This document shows positions 41,988 to 54,872 of a DNA stretch of 64,000 bases, piece by piece. Within the stretch, counting starts at the first letter, position 1, and each line of letters begins with the position of its first letter. A program made the position numbers and the translations under genes. The notes below the pieces were generated by a model that had not been told where the DNA came from, did no database searches, and saw only the letters and a program-made list of their open reading frames with translations. Source of the DNA: Pestalotiopsis fici W106-1 (lineage: Eukaryota; Ascomycota; Sordariomycetes; Amphisphaeriales; Sporocadaceae); contig NW_006917091.1 in assembly GCF_000516985.1 (NCBI RefSeq), positions 4,423,022 through 4,487,021 of the forward strand, written 5' to 3'.

Positions 41988-44423
41988 GATGATTGTAGCA
42001 GCTCTGAGGCTCTGGTGTGATGATCTGTTTTTCGTCGGAGAAGGTTGAGAGACGTGGTTCAGAATATCAATTCCAAAGGACTTGAATGCAATGGATCTAT
42101 TTGTACCGCTCCAAAGTCCCGAGTATAAATTTCTTCGACCGGCCTAGGGAAAGAAAGGGGCCGATGAACGTCGATTGCGTACATGTTGATGATGGGTCTT
42201 GTCGTAGATGATGACATCATACCACCGTAGGAGCCGCTTTTTGTGCCTGCCCTCTGCAAAGAATACTGCATCGCAGTGAGTCTCGTCAGGAGAGTTTGCT
42301 CCGCTCTATAGAAGGGCGAGACAAGCGTCATCAGAATTATACTGTTGAATGCAAACGCGATATCGAGATTCAGGAGCAATGATGGTATGATGATTTACAT
42401 GAGTACATTAAAGCAGCGTATCGTCCTGCTTGGGAAGAAATTGGAGTAATCGCGACATGCTTGATTCTTTCCCGCATTCTTTTATTGAGAAGCACTGATG
42501 TGCTACAGTTTCTCTAATATATCGACTTATTCATTTGTACTTCTCAATTCGTTTTTGTCTCGCGCTTCAATTTGGTGTACCCTGTATAATAAATCCAGTC
42601 TGCTTCGAAATCCACCTACCTAACCGTAGCTCTGGGTTAGTGGAGAACCATAGCGTCACAGAGAAACTACAATATAGTGTCTTCAGTGGAGGTCCACCCG
42701 TGCCGATGGCGATCCGACAGGGCTGCATGTGGTGTAAACATCACTTATCAGCCACCCAGCCTGCCTATACTACGTACAGAGTACAAGGTAACCTAGGTAG
42801 GTATTGGATCCTTCAAATTCTATACTACCATAGCAGATGCCAATTAGAGATGAACCATACCGCATACAGACAGGATCTGGACTCTTCCAGAGAGGAAACT
42901 AATGCAGCTGCATTTGCGACCTGTTGATCGTTTAACTGATTTCTCGAATTCATTCCGGTATCCTAGTCGCGGTAAGCCAAAAAATAGTGATGCCCGCCTA
43001 ACCATCAATGGGTTGGAGGACTACTAACTCGTACGTTGTATACAGTTGGTACTACACCACGACATCCAGTATCCATATGATTTAGATTTGCGTTCATGTG
43101 CCCTCATGATTTCAACATATCTTTGCCCCAATCTCGTGACACTGCCCAGGCGCGTTTGTCGAGTGCCACTGATTCGGGACGCCACGAGATCTTTGACGGG
43201 CTAGATAAGCTATCTATCGTTTTTGCGATCTAACAGTCGCTACCATGACCATGTAAGGATATCGAGCTCGCCTGTTCCTACTGTTCTGACTGATGAAAGT
43301 TCTAGAAAAAGAGTCGAGGCGTGCGCACAGCCAATGCGGCCTCCCGCTTGGAGGCATCATAGACACACCAGGCCGTTTTAGATGATACCATGGTAGCCTT
43401 CCTTTTCCCTGGAGCTGACCAAGACGTACGGAATCACATCCACCGCAGAGGCAGGTGCAGGCGATTAATAAGAGTACGTGTGTATCGATAGGGCTGAAAG
43501 AGAAGCCCGAGAGGAGAGAGGCATCTCGGACCTCCTTGCCATGTCTCCCTCTTCCGAGTCCGACCTCAGACTCTGTGCCTGGACCTCGGACTGAATTTTG
43601 AGATTTCGGTTATCTCAGACAAATTCAAATTCTTCCTTGTTTTACTATGAGGAAACCCGCGACTTCCCAGTCCATAAGATGGGCAAGCGTCGTAACGGTC
43701 TTGATGCGGGGACGTTGAATTGCTTTTTTATTTCTTGTAGAGCAGAAAGACCTAATCCTGCTAGTATGCTCTCTGCTAGTCTTTGCTCACATGTGACCAA
43801 CTTCTTAACGGGCCAAATGACTCGGAAATATGAGGATCGATGTACGTTCGTACTCGTACACGATGACAGCCAACGGACGCTGTGCAGTGCGAAGCCGGCA
43901 CTGCCCATGCTGCAGAAACCAGCCCTGCACGACTTTGGAATTGTTTCAGCGTTCGGCACTTCTCTCCTTCGGTGGACAACGACCCTTTCCCTGCAAGACC
44001 CATGTGGTCCGAGGCCGAGCATATATCCATGTTGCTGTTGTGCTACCCACCTGGGGCACGGGAAATTGTCTCCGTGGTTATATCCATCGGATTTTCTTCC
44101 CTAGGGAAGCAATCCGACTACACGCCAGCGTGAAAACAGACGAAGCTCTTGGTCTGGGCTCAAGGTTGATATTGCTTCTACATTTGACAACTTGTATCGG
44201 GGAACACAACCAAGCCAAAAAAGCAACATATCGTCACACTATGTGTCATTCTATGAAGGAAGACTTTATTCAGTGTTTACCACGAGGTAATGTCTAGCGT
44301 ACCTTGCCGCTTTCTTTTTCTCTCATGGGCTGATGATAGAAATACCAGAAAACGGTATCTTGTCGACTGTGAGAATGTGAGCATACGGTTCAATGTTTTC
44401 TCGAGGTTCTCTCGTCAGGCACG
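41988..44423. other. Intergenic between divergent dehydrogenase and receptor genes
   Basis: This is 2.4 kb. A CRE-like site is at 42209-42219 and an AGGGG (stress-element type on the minus strand) at 42157-42161. CCTAGG occurs at 42792-42797. Overlapping frames at 43598-44297 on both strands have no domain-like composition and are not called. Confidence 0.45.
42209..42219 (-). promoter_or_regulatory. CRE/ATF-like near-palindrome upstream of the dehydrogenase gene
   Basis: TGATGACATCA, about 220 nt before the ATG. It contains TGACATCA, one base from the ATF/CREB site TGACGTCA. A single AGGGG element is 50 nt closer to the gene. This would suit stress control, but one match in 2 kb is weak evidence. 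Confidence 0.25.
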
Positions 44424-45706
44424 ATGGCTCAGAACATAGGATTCGACGTCAACCCGGGTGGGACTCGTCTTGTGATCGGCCAGATTGTGTTCCTTGTCCT
44501 TGCTTGGATAGTATGTTTACTCCGATTGTACGTCAAGGCCTTTATGCAGAAAAGGGTTCTGTCGGATGACTGGTTCATGTTCGCAAGTCTGGTAAGCTCT
44601 TTTACTGGCGATGCCCGAAGATTTCCGTCACTTATGACCTCTCGCAAACAGGCTGTCTATACCGCGTACGGCGCCATCGCCATTCACGGAGTCGCTGCGG
44701 GCGGTACAGGAAAGCACACCGAGGAACTTACGCCATCCGGAATCGAAGTAGCTCTGCGGGCTTGGTACTTCTGCGAGGTTCTATACGCACCTCTGTCAGC
44801 TCTTATACGAACTTCTATCGCCATTTTCATCCTGAGATTGGCGACCAAGCCATGGCAGAAGTGGACAATATGGATCAATATCACTGTCATTTGGCTGATA
44901 TCGATCGTGTATTTCTTTCTCATGGCTTTGCAATGTCTTCCTTCGAATTACTTTTGGCAGGGTCCGATAGCCGTCCCGGAAGTTAGAGGCTCCTGCATGG
45001 ACCATAACGTGGTCCCCATCGCGACCATAGTACACAGCATCGTCAGTGCCGTGTCTGACTGGACTTTGGGGTTGCTCCCCATCGCCATGCTCTGGAAGGT
45101 CAATATCAACCGCCGAACGAAAATCAGTATCGCCGTGCTCCTCGGTATGGGACTTGTGTAAGTCGTGCTCTTCCGCCAAGCATTGAAGCCCCCTCAAGGT
45201 CACAATCTAACACAAAAGCCAGTGCCGGTATTGCTTTGTTCATACGCATCCCATATGTCAAGAGAATCGCGATATCCGCAGATTTCCTTTTCGATACAGT
45301 CAGTCTCGCGGCCTGGTCGGTCATCGAACCATCCTTGGGAATCATGGCCGGTTCGATAGCAGCCATCAGGCCACTGTTCAAGACATGGGGATTCGGCCTC
45401 AGCCGCAGTCGCCGATCCGGCATCGGAAGCGGGAAACGTGTCGTCAATAAGTGGCGCGCATCACGGAGCCTGAGAAAGCTGCCTCAGCCGGGCAATAGCG
45501 GTATCGGTTCCGGTCAAGCTTCTGGACCTAGGGGACACTTGGCGTCGGGCTCAACCACCTCGGAGCAGGCGCTGAAAAACTACGAGGCTATCTCGTCGCG
45601 ACGACATACTCTGGAGGCATATGAAATGGCGGATCGAGATGTCGAGTTCGGTTTGGGTTCTGAGGATCAAAGGCCAAGACCGGGCTCCTGGACCCCGAAC
45701 TTATAG
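44424..45706 (+). CDS. PTH11-like seven-transmembrane protein with fungal rhodopsin domain
   Basis: Three exons, 44424-44591, 44652-45157 and 45223-45706, give 385 aa. Introns are 60 nt (donor GTAAGC, acceptor ACAG) and 65 nt (donor GTAAGT, branch TCTAAC, acceptor CCAG). Hydrophobic segments include VIGQIVFLVLAWIVCLLRLY near the N-terminus, AVYTAYGAIAIHG, a WYFCEVLYAPLSALIRTSIAIF segment, IWINITVIWLISIVYFFLMAL, IVHSIVSAVSDWTLGLLPIAML, and the last pair around AVLLGMGLVAGIALFIRI and SLAAWSVIEPSLGI. The DDW in the first loop and the conserved WSxIEPxLGI motif are typical of this fungal family. The C-terminal 100 residues are cytoplasmic, Ser/Gly/Arg-rich. Pth11 itself senses surfaces in a plant pathogen, but this large family is diverse and has no CFEM domain here. 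The ligand is unknown. Confidence 0.87.
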
Positions 45707-46422
45707 AATGATTGGCCGCACCTTATCGTTTAATTTTGCTTTACCAGAGCCATTTATAAATGCCGGCAGCTATGACCAGCACGAGATTTAGAGAACATGG
45801 ACCTTGTGTAATTATTTTCTATCCCAAATATTCCACTCTGACCATAAAGATGACGTCCCTGGGAGTTTTCAATCGTCGTGAGACATCTGACGCGAGGTTG
45901 ATCTATGCTGTGAATAATGGCGTGATGCTTGTAACATGTCAGCTTTGTGAACGCAAACAATATATTAAGCCACACTGGCGTTCAGGCGATGATTGTAAAT
46001 TGACACTTGCTTGATGCAAAATTACTAATGACACGCGATATTTGTACATGGCAGACCCAAACACGGAATCACTCTCCCTTGACCTCATCGGATACTTCTC
46101 CCCCGTGCATTGATCGTCTGGAAAGACAATGCCAATATCGCGTATTTGCGCGTAGCGGGCTCGGTATGCCATTCGATATACCGCAAGAGACGGCTGTTTG
46201 ATGAGAGAGGCAGCCAATCTCGTCGAAGACGACTTGTTTGGCATTTCATGTACGGTACCGTACTATGCCCTTGCTCCCCTCTCAATGCACCTGCGACGAC
46301 CACTGCCTTTGAATGATGCTCGGAAAAACCACACAAATTGAACCCAATAACGCCCGCATTTACTGCTCAATGTTTGACTTCTATTCGCCGTCGTATCGTT
46401 CTCTCCGTTTCTTTCCGGCTAC
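45707..46422. other. Intergenic between convergent receptor and V-ATPase f genes
   Basis: These are 3' flanks of both genes. No coding sequence, repeat or RNA gene is seen. Confidence 0.5.
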
Positions 46423-46950
46423 TTATAGGGCAATCGCACCTCGCCTCGACTCCCTCACGTGGAGCATGCCCTGGAAACCGCAGAAGATCAAGAACCCCTA
46501 GAAGTTTTTCCTCACGTTAGCAAATTGTATTTCTCCTTCGAATTGGGACTCGATAATAAAGGTGGTGGAGAGCATATTCCGAGCGCTTTCGACTGGGCGC
46601 GGAGGTGACGGGGAAGTGTAAACACGTACGGCATAGACGACAACGGCGATGAAAATGGTGCTCGCAATCTCGCCTGCGACCTTGGGATCAGGGTCGTCGT
46701 TGCTGCCGAGGAACTCGTGGTGTCCGCTGCGGAACAGGGAGCCGATGACGGAGAGGATGAGGATGGCAAAGGCCGAGATGACCACGCTAAAATAATTCCC
46801 TCCAGTGTCAGCCGGGATGATTCTCCTCTTCGTTTTGTATTGTTTTGCTCGGAAAACCATGTCGTCGCCAGGGTGTGAAGTGGCAACATGTGTTGCTCAG
46901 GAACGAGCTTACCAAGACCATGCTTGCATGGAACCAACGACGGGCTTCAT
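46423..46950 (-). CDS. V-ATPase Vo subunit f (RNase-kappa-like small membrane protein)
   Basis: Three exons on the minus strand, 46913-46950, 46630-46786 and 46423-46497, give 89 aa in phase. Introns are 126 nt (donor GTAAGC, acceptor TTTTAG) and 132 nt (donor GTACGT, branch GCTAAC, acceptor TTCTAG). The protein starts MKPVVGSMQAWS and continues through a first membrane segment (VVISAFAILILSVIGSLF), the conserved HHEFLGSNDDPD loop, and a second segment VAGEIASTIFIAVVVYA. Splicing adds GFLIFCGFQGML and a short basic tail. This order matches yeast YPR170W-B and animal RNase K, which are subunit f of the proton-pumping vacuolar ATPase membrane sector. The introns total nearly as much as the coding sequence, so a simple ORF scan cannot find the gene. 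Confidence 0.85.
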
Positions 46951-49900
46951 GATGGGCGAAAGGAGGAGTGCTGCGTTCCGGGAACAAAGAGAAGAAGAAA
47001 GCAAAAGTATTGGATTCCTCGCGAGGTGATTTGGCTGACGGTTTGGGTAGGTTCGCGATGGTATCTTTTTTGGATTGCCCTCAGCCTTGGTCGCTAGCTT
47101 TGGCCTCAGATGGGTGAACGTTGTTGTCGTCGGCGATGAAGTCAGTGGTTGCCGACCGCTTGGGTGGCCCAAGCTTCCGTGCTTCTTCTGGGCCCACACT
47201 TGCATCTGCTACCTAGGTATGTACAGTGCACGTATGCATTAGGCATTCCTATCAACACTACTGCACGTGGCGGTATATGCCTATATTTATGCACCTATTC
47301 GTTCACTTTTCCTGTAATATGTTCTCATCTTGGAATACCTTGCCTCTTACCTTTTCTTCATGATTCTGACCTTGAATGGGCGACTTTGACATTAAATAGC
47401 ATGACGGAGCATTGCGCCTTTGAGAAAGTCTGACACCAGCTTCCAAGTCCTCCATACCTACCTTACGATAGTGACGCCTCTGTGCATTACCGTCGTTGCA
47501 ATTGTGAAGCCCCAGCTACGGATTCCAACAAAGTCGAAAAATTCAGCAGCATTAACTCGCTATAATTGTAGATGCAAGTGGCACACTACAACGTTGTGTG
47601 ACAAACAGGAGCAACCTCATTCTCTTCTATATATTCTATACGCTTTCTCCGCAAAAAGGGCAGCTCACATGACAAACGGTATTGAATTGCAGGCATATCG
47701 GATGAATTTGGAGCGGAATATGATGCTTGGCGTTCTTGACGATTTTTTCCCTTCAACTGCCATCAGCATACAGCTTATCTAATCGTAATAGAAGTGAATA
47801 CCTATCGACTATCAATGACGACTGCTGCTGGCGACCAATATCTTACTCTTGTGGTAAATCTCGTCCGGAAATGCATAAATAAGTGACGATCATGATTTGG
47901 CGCTCCAAGCCTGGGACAGCACAAAAGTTGACATTCAAGTGCCGAGCATTTGAGTTTCCCCAAGCCACTATCGACCTGTGAAGAGCTACGAATTAGGCAA
48001 GTTGACTGCTAATCTAGCTGTGACGATACGCTTACATACATTCGTCACATCCCAAGGGGAAAGAAAAAGAACACAAGTCTACGCCCGCATATTTTGCAAT
48101 AAGTGATCTCATGCTCTTGATTAAACAGTATCATCGCATACCTACATACCAAGCCTATCCCCCAGCATAACTTCTTGGGATAATCTGATCATTCGTGGGG
48201 TGCATGGCACCTGTAGTTCGCCTGTCAAGTTGGTCATAACGTACAGCCTGAAAGGATCAACGCGTCACTGATAATCCTTTCCCCAAATTCAGCCGCAGAA
48301 TTGGAACGAGATGCATCGGAGTAAAGACCAGGATAGAAGAAGAGGAAGTCGAATCAGACGAAGCCCGGTCCATCGAAGTGATGCTCTCAAATATGTATCT
48401 GGGCAAAGTTGACGTTGATATCAAACATCGGATGCTATTCTCCAAGCAACACAAACAAAACATTGCCCGTGATCACGAACGCAAGGAGGCAACGGGCAAT
48501 TCTGTTGTACTCAGGTCCCAGTGTGCAACATACATACCTACCTACTTATGATAGAGGACAGGCTACCGGCAACATGCAGCATGTACTACATTAATGGATA
48601 ATTTAAGGTTCTCAGCCCCCAGAGGCCCCCAAGTGGCCAGCAACCAGAGGCCCAATAAGCGCCGGTGGCTTCAGGGTCTAAGTTTAGCGATCGCTGCAAG
48701 GAACCCCCAGATGTTTGTAGCGCAGCACACTCACACTGCCTGCCCTTGCAATTTTGGGGGGGAAATTATTAAGGGATCAAAAAACAGTCTTCTGTCACTT
48801 TTGATGCCTTCGGTGCTCCCTATTCCGTACATCTGGCGATCGTCATTTCTGTCTTTGGGCAGAGAAGAGTTCTGCTCTGCGTCTCGGGTAGCCCAAAGAC
48901 AAATCACAGTCCAGATGACCCAAATGGAAGACAAACTGCCGGAGACACGCCCCCAAGGTAACCTAACCTACCTAGGTCGTAGGTATACTACAGTACTTAC
49001 ATTACTTTGCAGCCCGTATAATGTTCAACCCTTGTGCACTGCCACGGCTGACGGCGGTTCCTTTTTTAGACAGACAGGCTCGGATTGGATGTGCTTCCTC
49101 GCCCTCACGTCGTATCATTTTTTTTCTTATGCAGAAATGTCTGGACATCTGACAGCCTACCAGCTTGCCAGTCTCAGTCAGGCCTGAGCAGGTCTAGCAG
49201 AGCGCTAAGACTTTCTGTCAGCCCTGGTTCTGTCGTTGTTTCTGCAGATCTGCCGCTAGATCCAATTCCCAAACAAACGGCAAACATCTCCTTTTGCTGA
49301 TGGTCCCCATCTTCTCACCTTCAATCTCTTGAAACTGAGGGCGCCAAGTGCCTATCATATGGCAAGTACCTACCAAGCCCACCTACCTAACCAAGGTAAG
49401 TTTGACTGGCTTGGAAATGTTGGCATATCCCAATCTGCTCGGGTAAAGGCATGTGAGGAAAGCTTGGCCTTCTTGGCTGTCCGCCCCTCAACCAACAACA
49501 CATAGATTGCCTTTGTGCTCACCAGTCCAACTAGATTGGTTGGCTGTCCTTTGTCCCGCATGGAATCCGGGGGGTTTTCCATCCCTTGCTCTGCCGTTGT
49601 CTATGATGTGGATGATGCATAATAACTCCTTGAAGTTTGGTTGCTAGTGCTACTGCATGTCCAGCTCCGATCCAATTTACCCCAAGCCTCTTTCTTGCCC
49701 TTGTGGATGTATGACGGTACGGAACAAAACGATACCTCCATGGGGCCGGGGGTTTTCCTTTTTCATCATCTGCTGTGTCCACGTTGGTTGCCCTGCCGAG
49801 ACCCGGCTAGACATGAACTAGGCTGGTGAAGGTTTGTGCGAGTATCAATGAGGCTGTACCTACATAAGAGCCTTGGGTCGCCCGGCCGAACTAGTCGACG

Positions 49901-50228
49901 ACTTCACTCCTTCTATCACATCTCGTCGGCTTCTGCCTTGCGCCTGCCAATAATCTTTGTGACTGACTGGTCTGTTGTAATCAGCTGCTGGGTCCGTTTG
50001 CCAAACGCAAAACCTTTTAATCTGACCCTCGACTCTTGTGGCTGAACTTCTATTTATTTTGCAAATTGTCCCTTCACAGCCTCATCACCTCCCAGACCTA
50101 AGGAAAAGCGCAGCTGCATATTCCTACATCTCCATCCACCTCGAGCGCATCTCTACACGATTCAGCAACCTGGTAGACTGTTTGCTTGACACACAATCAT
50201 CACCTTCAGACCGAAGTGTCCAGCAAAA
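46951..50228. other. Intergenic, no gene supported
   Basis: This is 3.3 kb between the V-ATPase f and Cu-SOD genes. It holds CCTAGG motifs (47212-47217, 48971-48976) and several TACCTACC-type repeats (48.53, 49.37 kb). An open plus-strand frame at 48594-49187 has irregular composition and is not called. The last 200 nt before 50229 are C/T/A-rich and leader-like. Confidence 0.45.
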
Positions 50229-51143
50229 ATGCGCACCTTCATCACTGCCCTCCTGGCCTTTTGGGTTGGCGTCACCCTTGCCCAGAATCTCACCACTGGT
50301 GTAAGTTACCTCCAGCGCATCCATTAGCCTGACAGTGTGCTCATCTAATATTTGATAGGCTCTGGGTAATGCCACTGTCGTGACCAACAATCCGGTTGGC
50401 CAGTCCTTCGTCGGTACCCTTCCCAAGGATGCCTTCTTCACTGCCGGTTCCCTGGACGGCAATGTCCAAGGTTCCATCACCGTGAAGACGGGCGCGAACG
50501 GTGTCGGAGTTGACTATGTCGTATCCTTCTCTAACCTGCCCAAGGAGGGCGGCCCGTTCCGTAAGTCACGCATACCAACGGAAGGAAAGCACAATTAGCA
50601 AAGTATTCTGACCATGACGCAGCCTACCACATTCACCAATCGGCTGTCCCATCCAACGGAAACTGTACTGCCACCTTGGCTCACCTGGATCCCTTCGTTC
50701 GCGGCGAGGATCCCGTCTGCAATGCCGAGTTCCCTCAGACCTGCCAGGTCGGCGATCTGAGCGGCAAGTATGGAAAGATCACCTCAGATCCCTTCGAAGC
50801 CACCTTTCACGATGAGTTTGGCTCGTTGAACATTGGTTCCAACGCCTCCATCCAGGATCGAAGCTTTGTTGTCCACTTCGCCAACAAGACTCGTATTACT
50901 TGCGCCAATTTCGCTGTGTCGGGTTACGGAAACGGCACAACTAACATGACCACTTCGATCGCTCCGACCTATTCTGCTACTGGCACTGGAGGCGTTCTGC
51001 CTACAACCGCTTCAACCGCTGCAGGCACCTCGGGCTCAGCTTCCCCGACCACGACCCCGATCATCAGTGGAGCTGCTATTATCGACTCTGGCCTTGCTAG
51101 TGCCGCCATGGTCGCCATTGCAGTTTTGTTTACTCTTTTCTGA
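50229..51143 (+). CDS. GPI-anchored Cu-only superoxide dismutase-like protein
   Basis: Three exons, 50229-50300, 50359-50560 and 50623-51143, give 264 aa. Introns are 58 and 62 nt with GTAAGT donors. Residues 1-18 form a signal peptide (MRTFITALLAFWVGVTLA). The SOD fold covers about residues 28-190. Candidate copper ligands are His94 and His96 (PYHIHQ), His112 (LAHLDPF) and His176 (VVHFANK); Cys pairing is likely between Cys106/124/132/185. A SNLPKEGGPF segment precedes the first ligands. The zinc loop of ordinary Cu/Zn enzymes is not evident, as in extracellular Cu-only SODs. A Ser/Thr/Gly-rich spacer and a hydrophobic C-terminus after GAAIIDSG indicate a GPI anchor. Family members detoxify superoxide at the cell surface, for example during host defence bursts; that role is inferred here. 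Confidence 0.85.
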
Positions 51144-54100
51144 GTACCGAGTGGATGATCAAAACTAATAGCTCGACCGAATGTCACGAGGACGGGTTGA
51201 GGCGGAAGTTGATGATTGCATTTCAGGCGTTTCGGTAGACAAGAAGTGGGCGGCATGGAAGACCCACGAAATTGAGTTCAGGGCACGATCCCTAGAGACA
51301 TGAACATTGGTGAAATTGCCACTTGTAGGATAGGCAAGTAATGTGTTATGGACACTCGCTTGACGAGATTCGACTTCCAGTTCATAGTACCAATTCGTTG
51401 ATACACAATTGATGATACCTTTTGATTGGCCCAACAATGCTTGTTTCCCGCCTTGCATACTTGATGGATATCAAGCCTGCCCGCTCCTTGTTGGATGTGT
51501 TCCCAAGTTGCAGCATGATTTGTGCCGAGAGAAGTAGGTCAAGTACGCAAGTGATCACAGGGTAACTCCTTGTCTTCGCCCGCATTTCAGACAGATGCTG
51601 AAAATCAACGACGCTCGTCGAAATAGACTACAGATAGACTTTGCTTTAAGCTCAAGCTGGTGGCGGGGTGTTTTTGAATGTAGATAAGCGCTGAGCCAAA
51701 ACTATCTAAGGTTAGGAACCTAGTCAGGACTCAGACCTGAGGTGCTTCAACTTTCCCGGTCACACCATCTTGGGCCGCTGTCAACCGTAAGTAGCTCAGG
51801 CTGTGGTCTCTGGCATTTCTCGGACGTCGAACCGACTCCCAATAACATCACCTACCTAATGAACGCAGGAATTCCATCGTTTTCGCTACACTTTGCACGC
51901 TCTTTCTCGTAATTCTCGTATTTTGTTCGTCTACGTTCGGACTTCCTGACACCGAGCTTCAGCCGGGAAAAGCTGGACAAGCCTATGACGCAGTAAGCCG
52001 AATGTATTACCGGAAGGCCTCTTGTTCTGCTCCGGGATAGCAAATGCCCAACCATGCCGGGAAAGAGCATTTGCTGCAGTTCCCGCTGTCGCTCATCGGC
52101 ATCGGTCTCGTCTGGCCTTGCCGCGCACCCTGCTCTTCCCTCACTCTCTCCACATATTATTGTCTCCGCTTCGGGTATGGCGCTTGGATCTGGATAGACC
52201 AGTGCAATGCACGATGTCTGCAGCGATCACTGAGCATCAACTGCAGTTTAAATCGTATGTTTGCTGCGCTCAGCTCGTTAGGGCTGCACTCCTGGAGCCG
52301 TGAGTCCGGAAAGGGTTCAAGAGTCTGCAACTGCCACCTGTGGCCAGACCATCGAGTCACTGGCGAACAAGCCCCCTGATAGGCCGGAACTGTAGCAATG
52401 CATGTTACGGCCCAATGCCGCCTGTCGCTTGCTGCAGAGGGTTACTCATGCTGTGCGGTTTGGGTGGGTATGCAGCGTTCAGAGGATTTCCGCAATCCGT
52501 AATGATGAGCGACGCGCTGTTCGGTTTTGGACAACACAGCTAGCACCTGACTCGTCGAGGGCCAAAAGCGTGCAGCCAGGAAAAGGGTGGCATGGGGAAA
52601 GGAATGATCGACGCCCGCTGTCAAGCTGCAGGCCGTCAAGCCACCCGATACCGTTCTGGGGGGGCAATTAATGGATCCGTCAGGCACATATAAGGTCGTT
52701 AGTGTAGACCATTGGTCCTATACCAGGCCAATGGGAACAGCGTCGCATCAACTAGACAACCGATATCACGGTCCCGAGGTCCTATGTGCAGGGTGCTTCA
52801 CCTGAGTTTCCGAACTCCGCGAATCGGGTCCGCCTCCATTGCAGTTGGAGGTTTTTGTGCGTCACAGACAATAGAGAGGGACGCCTTGTCGATTACAGAG
52901 TACGCACCTGGACCTAGTCATCGAGGCTCGCCATTTGCACGCTTCCGTGGCCAATCACCGGGCAACGACCAAGAATATGCGCGCTTCGACAATAGGTAAC
53001 ATTCATGTCGAGGCCCTTTGGGCAGTGAATTTGTGCACATGGCAGACAGACTCTACTCATGCCGGATGTCGCAAAGCCCGCGTTTACTTCTTGTGATCTG
53101 GTTCCTGCAAACTCGTAGGTGCACCACTTTCAGATCGGCACAGGCACACTCTCTACTATTCGATGCCAAGCATGGCGTTCTTTGCTGACCACCTCTGCCA
53201 GTCGCCAGGGTTCTCTAGTGTCATCGGGCGGTCGTGGTCAGACCTACGCTGGATGTGGATGTCTCATCTATACTCAGCACTTGAGCTATTGACCCGTACC
53301 ATTTGTCATGCAACGAGGCTACATTTCGCGAGTATACTATCAACAAACGTGGCGCCAGGCCCATGATCCTTCTAGTTTGCCATGATCTGACAGCCACAAG
53401 AAGTATAGTCGCTCTGCGGGAATAAAGTTGCCCAAGACAAAACGTTGAGAAAGAGGCGTCAAATTAGAATCGTGTATCCAGTCAGCAAATGCACTCGGTA
53501 CCAAGGTAGGCTAGGCAGTGAGTTGACAGGTCTACTGACGTATACCAGGTGCAGCAACGGATGGCGGCACTCACTATTTTGGTTGAGCGAGGTTATAGTT
53601 GCTGTTTTCCACGACATCCTTTGCATCGACTGTAATATCACTCCAACATGTCACTCGTTGTTCAGTGTCTTTTGACGCAACATCTATGGTATTCATATAC
53701 GATAAGAAGGTATAGCCGACCCACTTGTCAACCTGTCAAATGCATGTAGAGTTGCATCGACAGGGTATGAGAAGATCTGCACTTGCCAATCCTTGTAAGG
53801 CTTGCGAACTATCTCAACGAGAGCTTCGTCACATGCCTCATCTCGCCCATTGACCCATTGCCACTTGCTTTCACACATCTTTCATAACGTCGGTTACGCT
53901 TGTACCTTGACCTAACTACATTGGAAGCCGGTGAAGTATGCCAAGCGCAAGTGACATCTTGCCGTTGTCCCAAGGTTTCCTGGCATGTTCCGTTGCAAGT
54001 TGTGATCACATTAGGCGCAGCACTTGATGGCCGCAAGGCTCAAGACGAACACACCGCGGTCACGTCCACTCCATGGTACTTGATTTTCAAGATGCATGCG

Positions 54101-54872
54101 AATCCCTCACTAGGCAGATTGCTTGGTTCATGATGGGGACAATGTACAATGTAATGTCTGTATTTTGGCTCATGGCCTTCCAAGGCCCAGCCTCAGATGG
54201 ATCATGTTTGCACCTATAATCCTTGACAGCGCCCTCAAACTATCGTTCAGGATGTCGCCAACAGACTGGGTCGATATGCCGGTGGACCGTTCCCGCGGCC
54301 CGAGAATCTTACTATCTAATGAGAACGCAAGGGATAGCAACAGACAGGGGTTCGGTAGTTCTTTTCAATCATACACAAACCAACATGTAGCAAGGCTCCG
54401 CTCACCGGAAGAGCAGAGAACCAATAGCTGATATGGTCACACTGGTGATCATCGAATCGGAGGCTTTCTACAGAGGCGAATTGCGGTCCGCCCGAAGATG
54501 GGGTGTAGTGGACATGTCACTTTTTCTCAGCCGGGCGACGAACCAGGCATCCATCACGAGCTCGTGGGATCCAAGATCTAAATAAAGGGCTCTCTTCGCA
54601 AACTTGTCAGCAGTAGGAGAAACAAGGCCAAGATCCCGGATCACCTCAGTTTCCGAAGCTAGCGTCCAAGTCCTTACGACACCTGCCTTGTTTATACTGC
54701 CACAAAGAGTCTTCTCCTACGAATAATCGTCAAGGGGTATGAGATTTTAGCGCTTGCATTCTCTTACAGGCCACTCGAAAGAAACGACTATAACACTGGA
54801 CCGTCAAGTTTTCTTACATCATCGACTTTTTCTTCTTCCATCACAACTCAAGTTGTCATTGGACTTGGCGTG
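51144..54872. other. Intergenic, no gene supported
   Basis: This is 3.7 kb between the Cu-SOD and sulfurase-like genes. Open frames are all under about 110 codons and none shows a recognisable motif. Base composition is near even. I cannot tell if it holds decayed genes. Confidence 0.4.

Noticed and set aside
43598..44297. Overlapping frames on both strands before the PTH11-like gene
   Set aside because: No domain-like composition, frames conflict with each other, and the sequence lies in a promoter-like region.
48594..49187. Plus-strand open frame of 197 codons
   Set aside because: Composition changes along the frame, no motif, and it spans intergenic repeat-type sequence.
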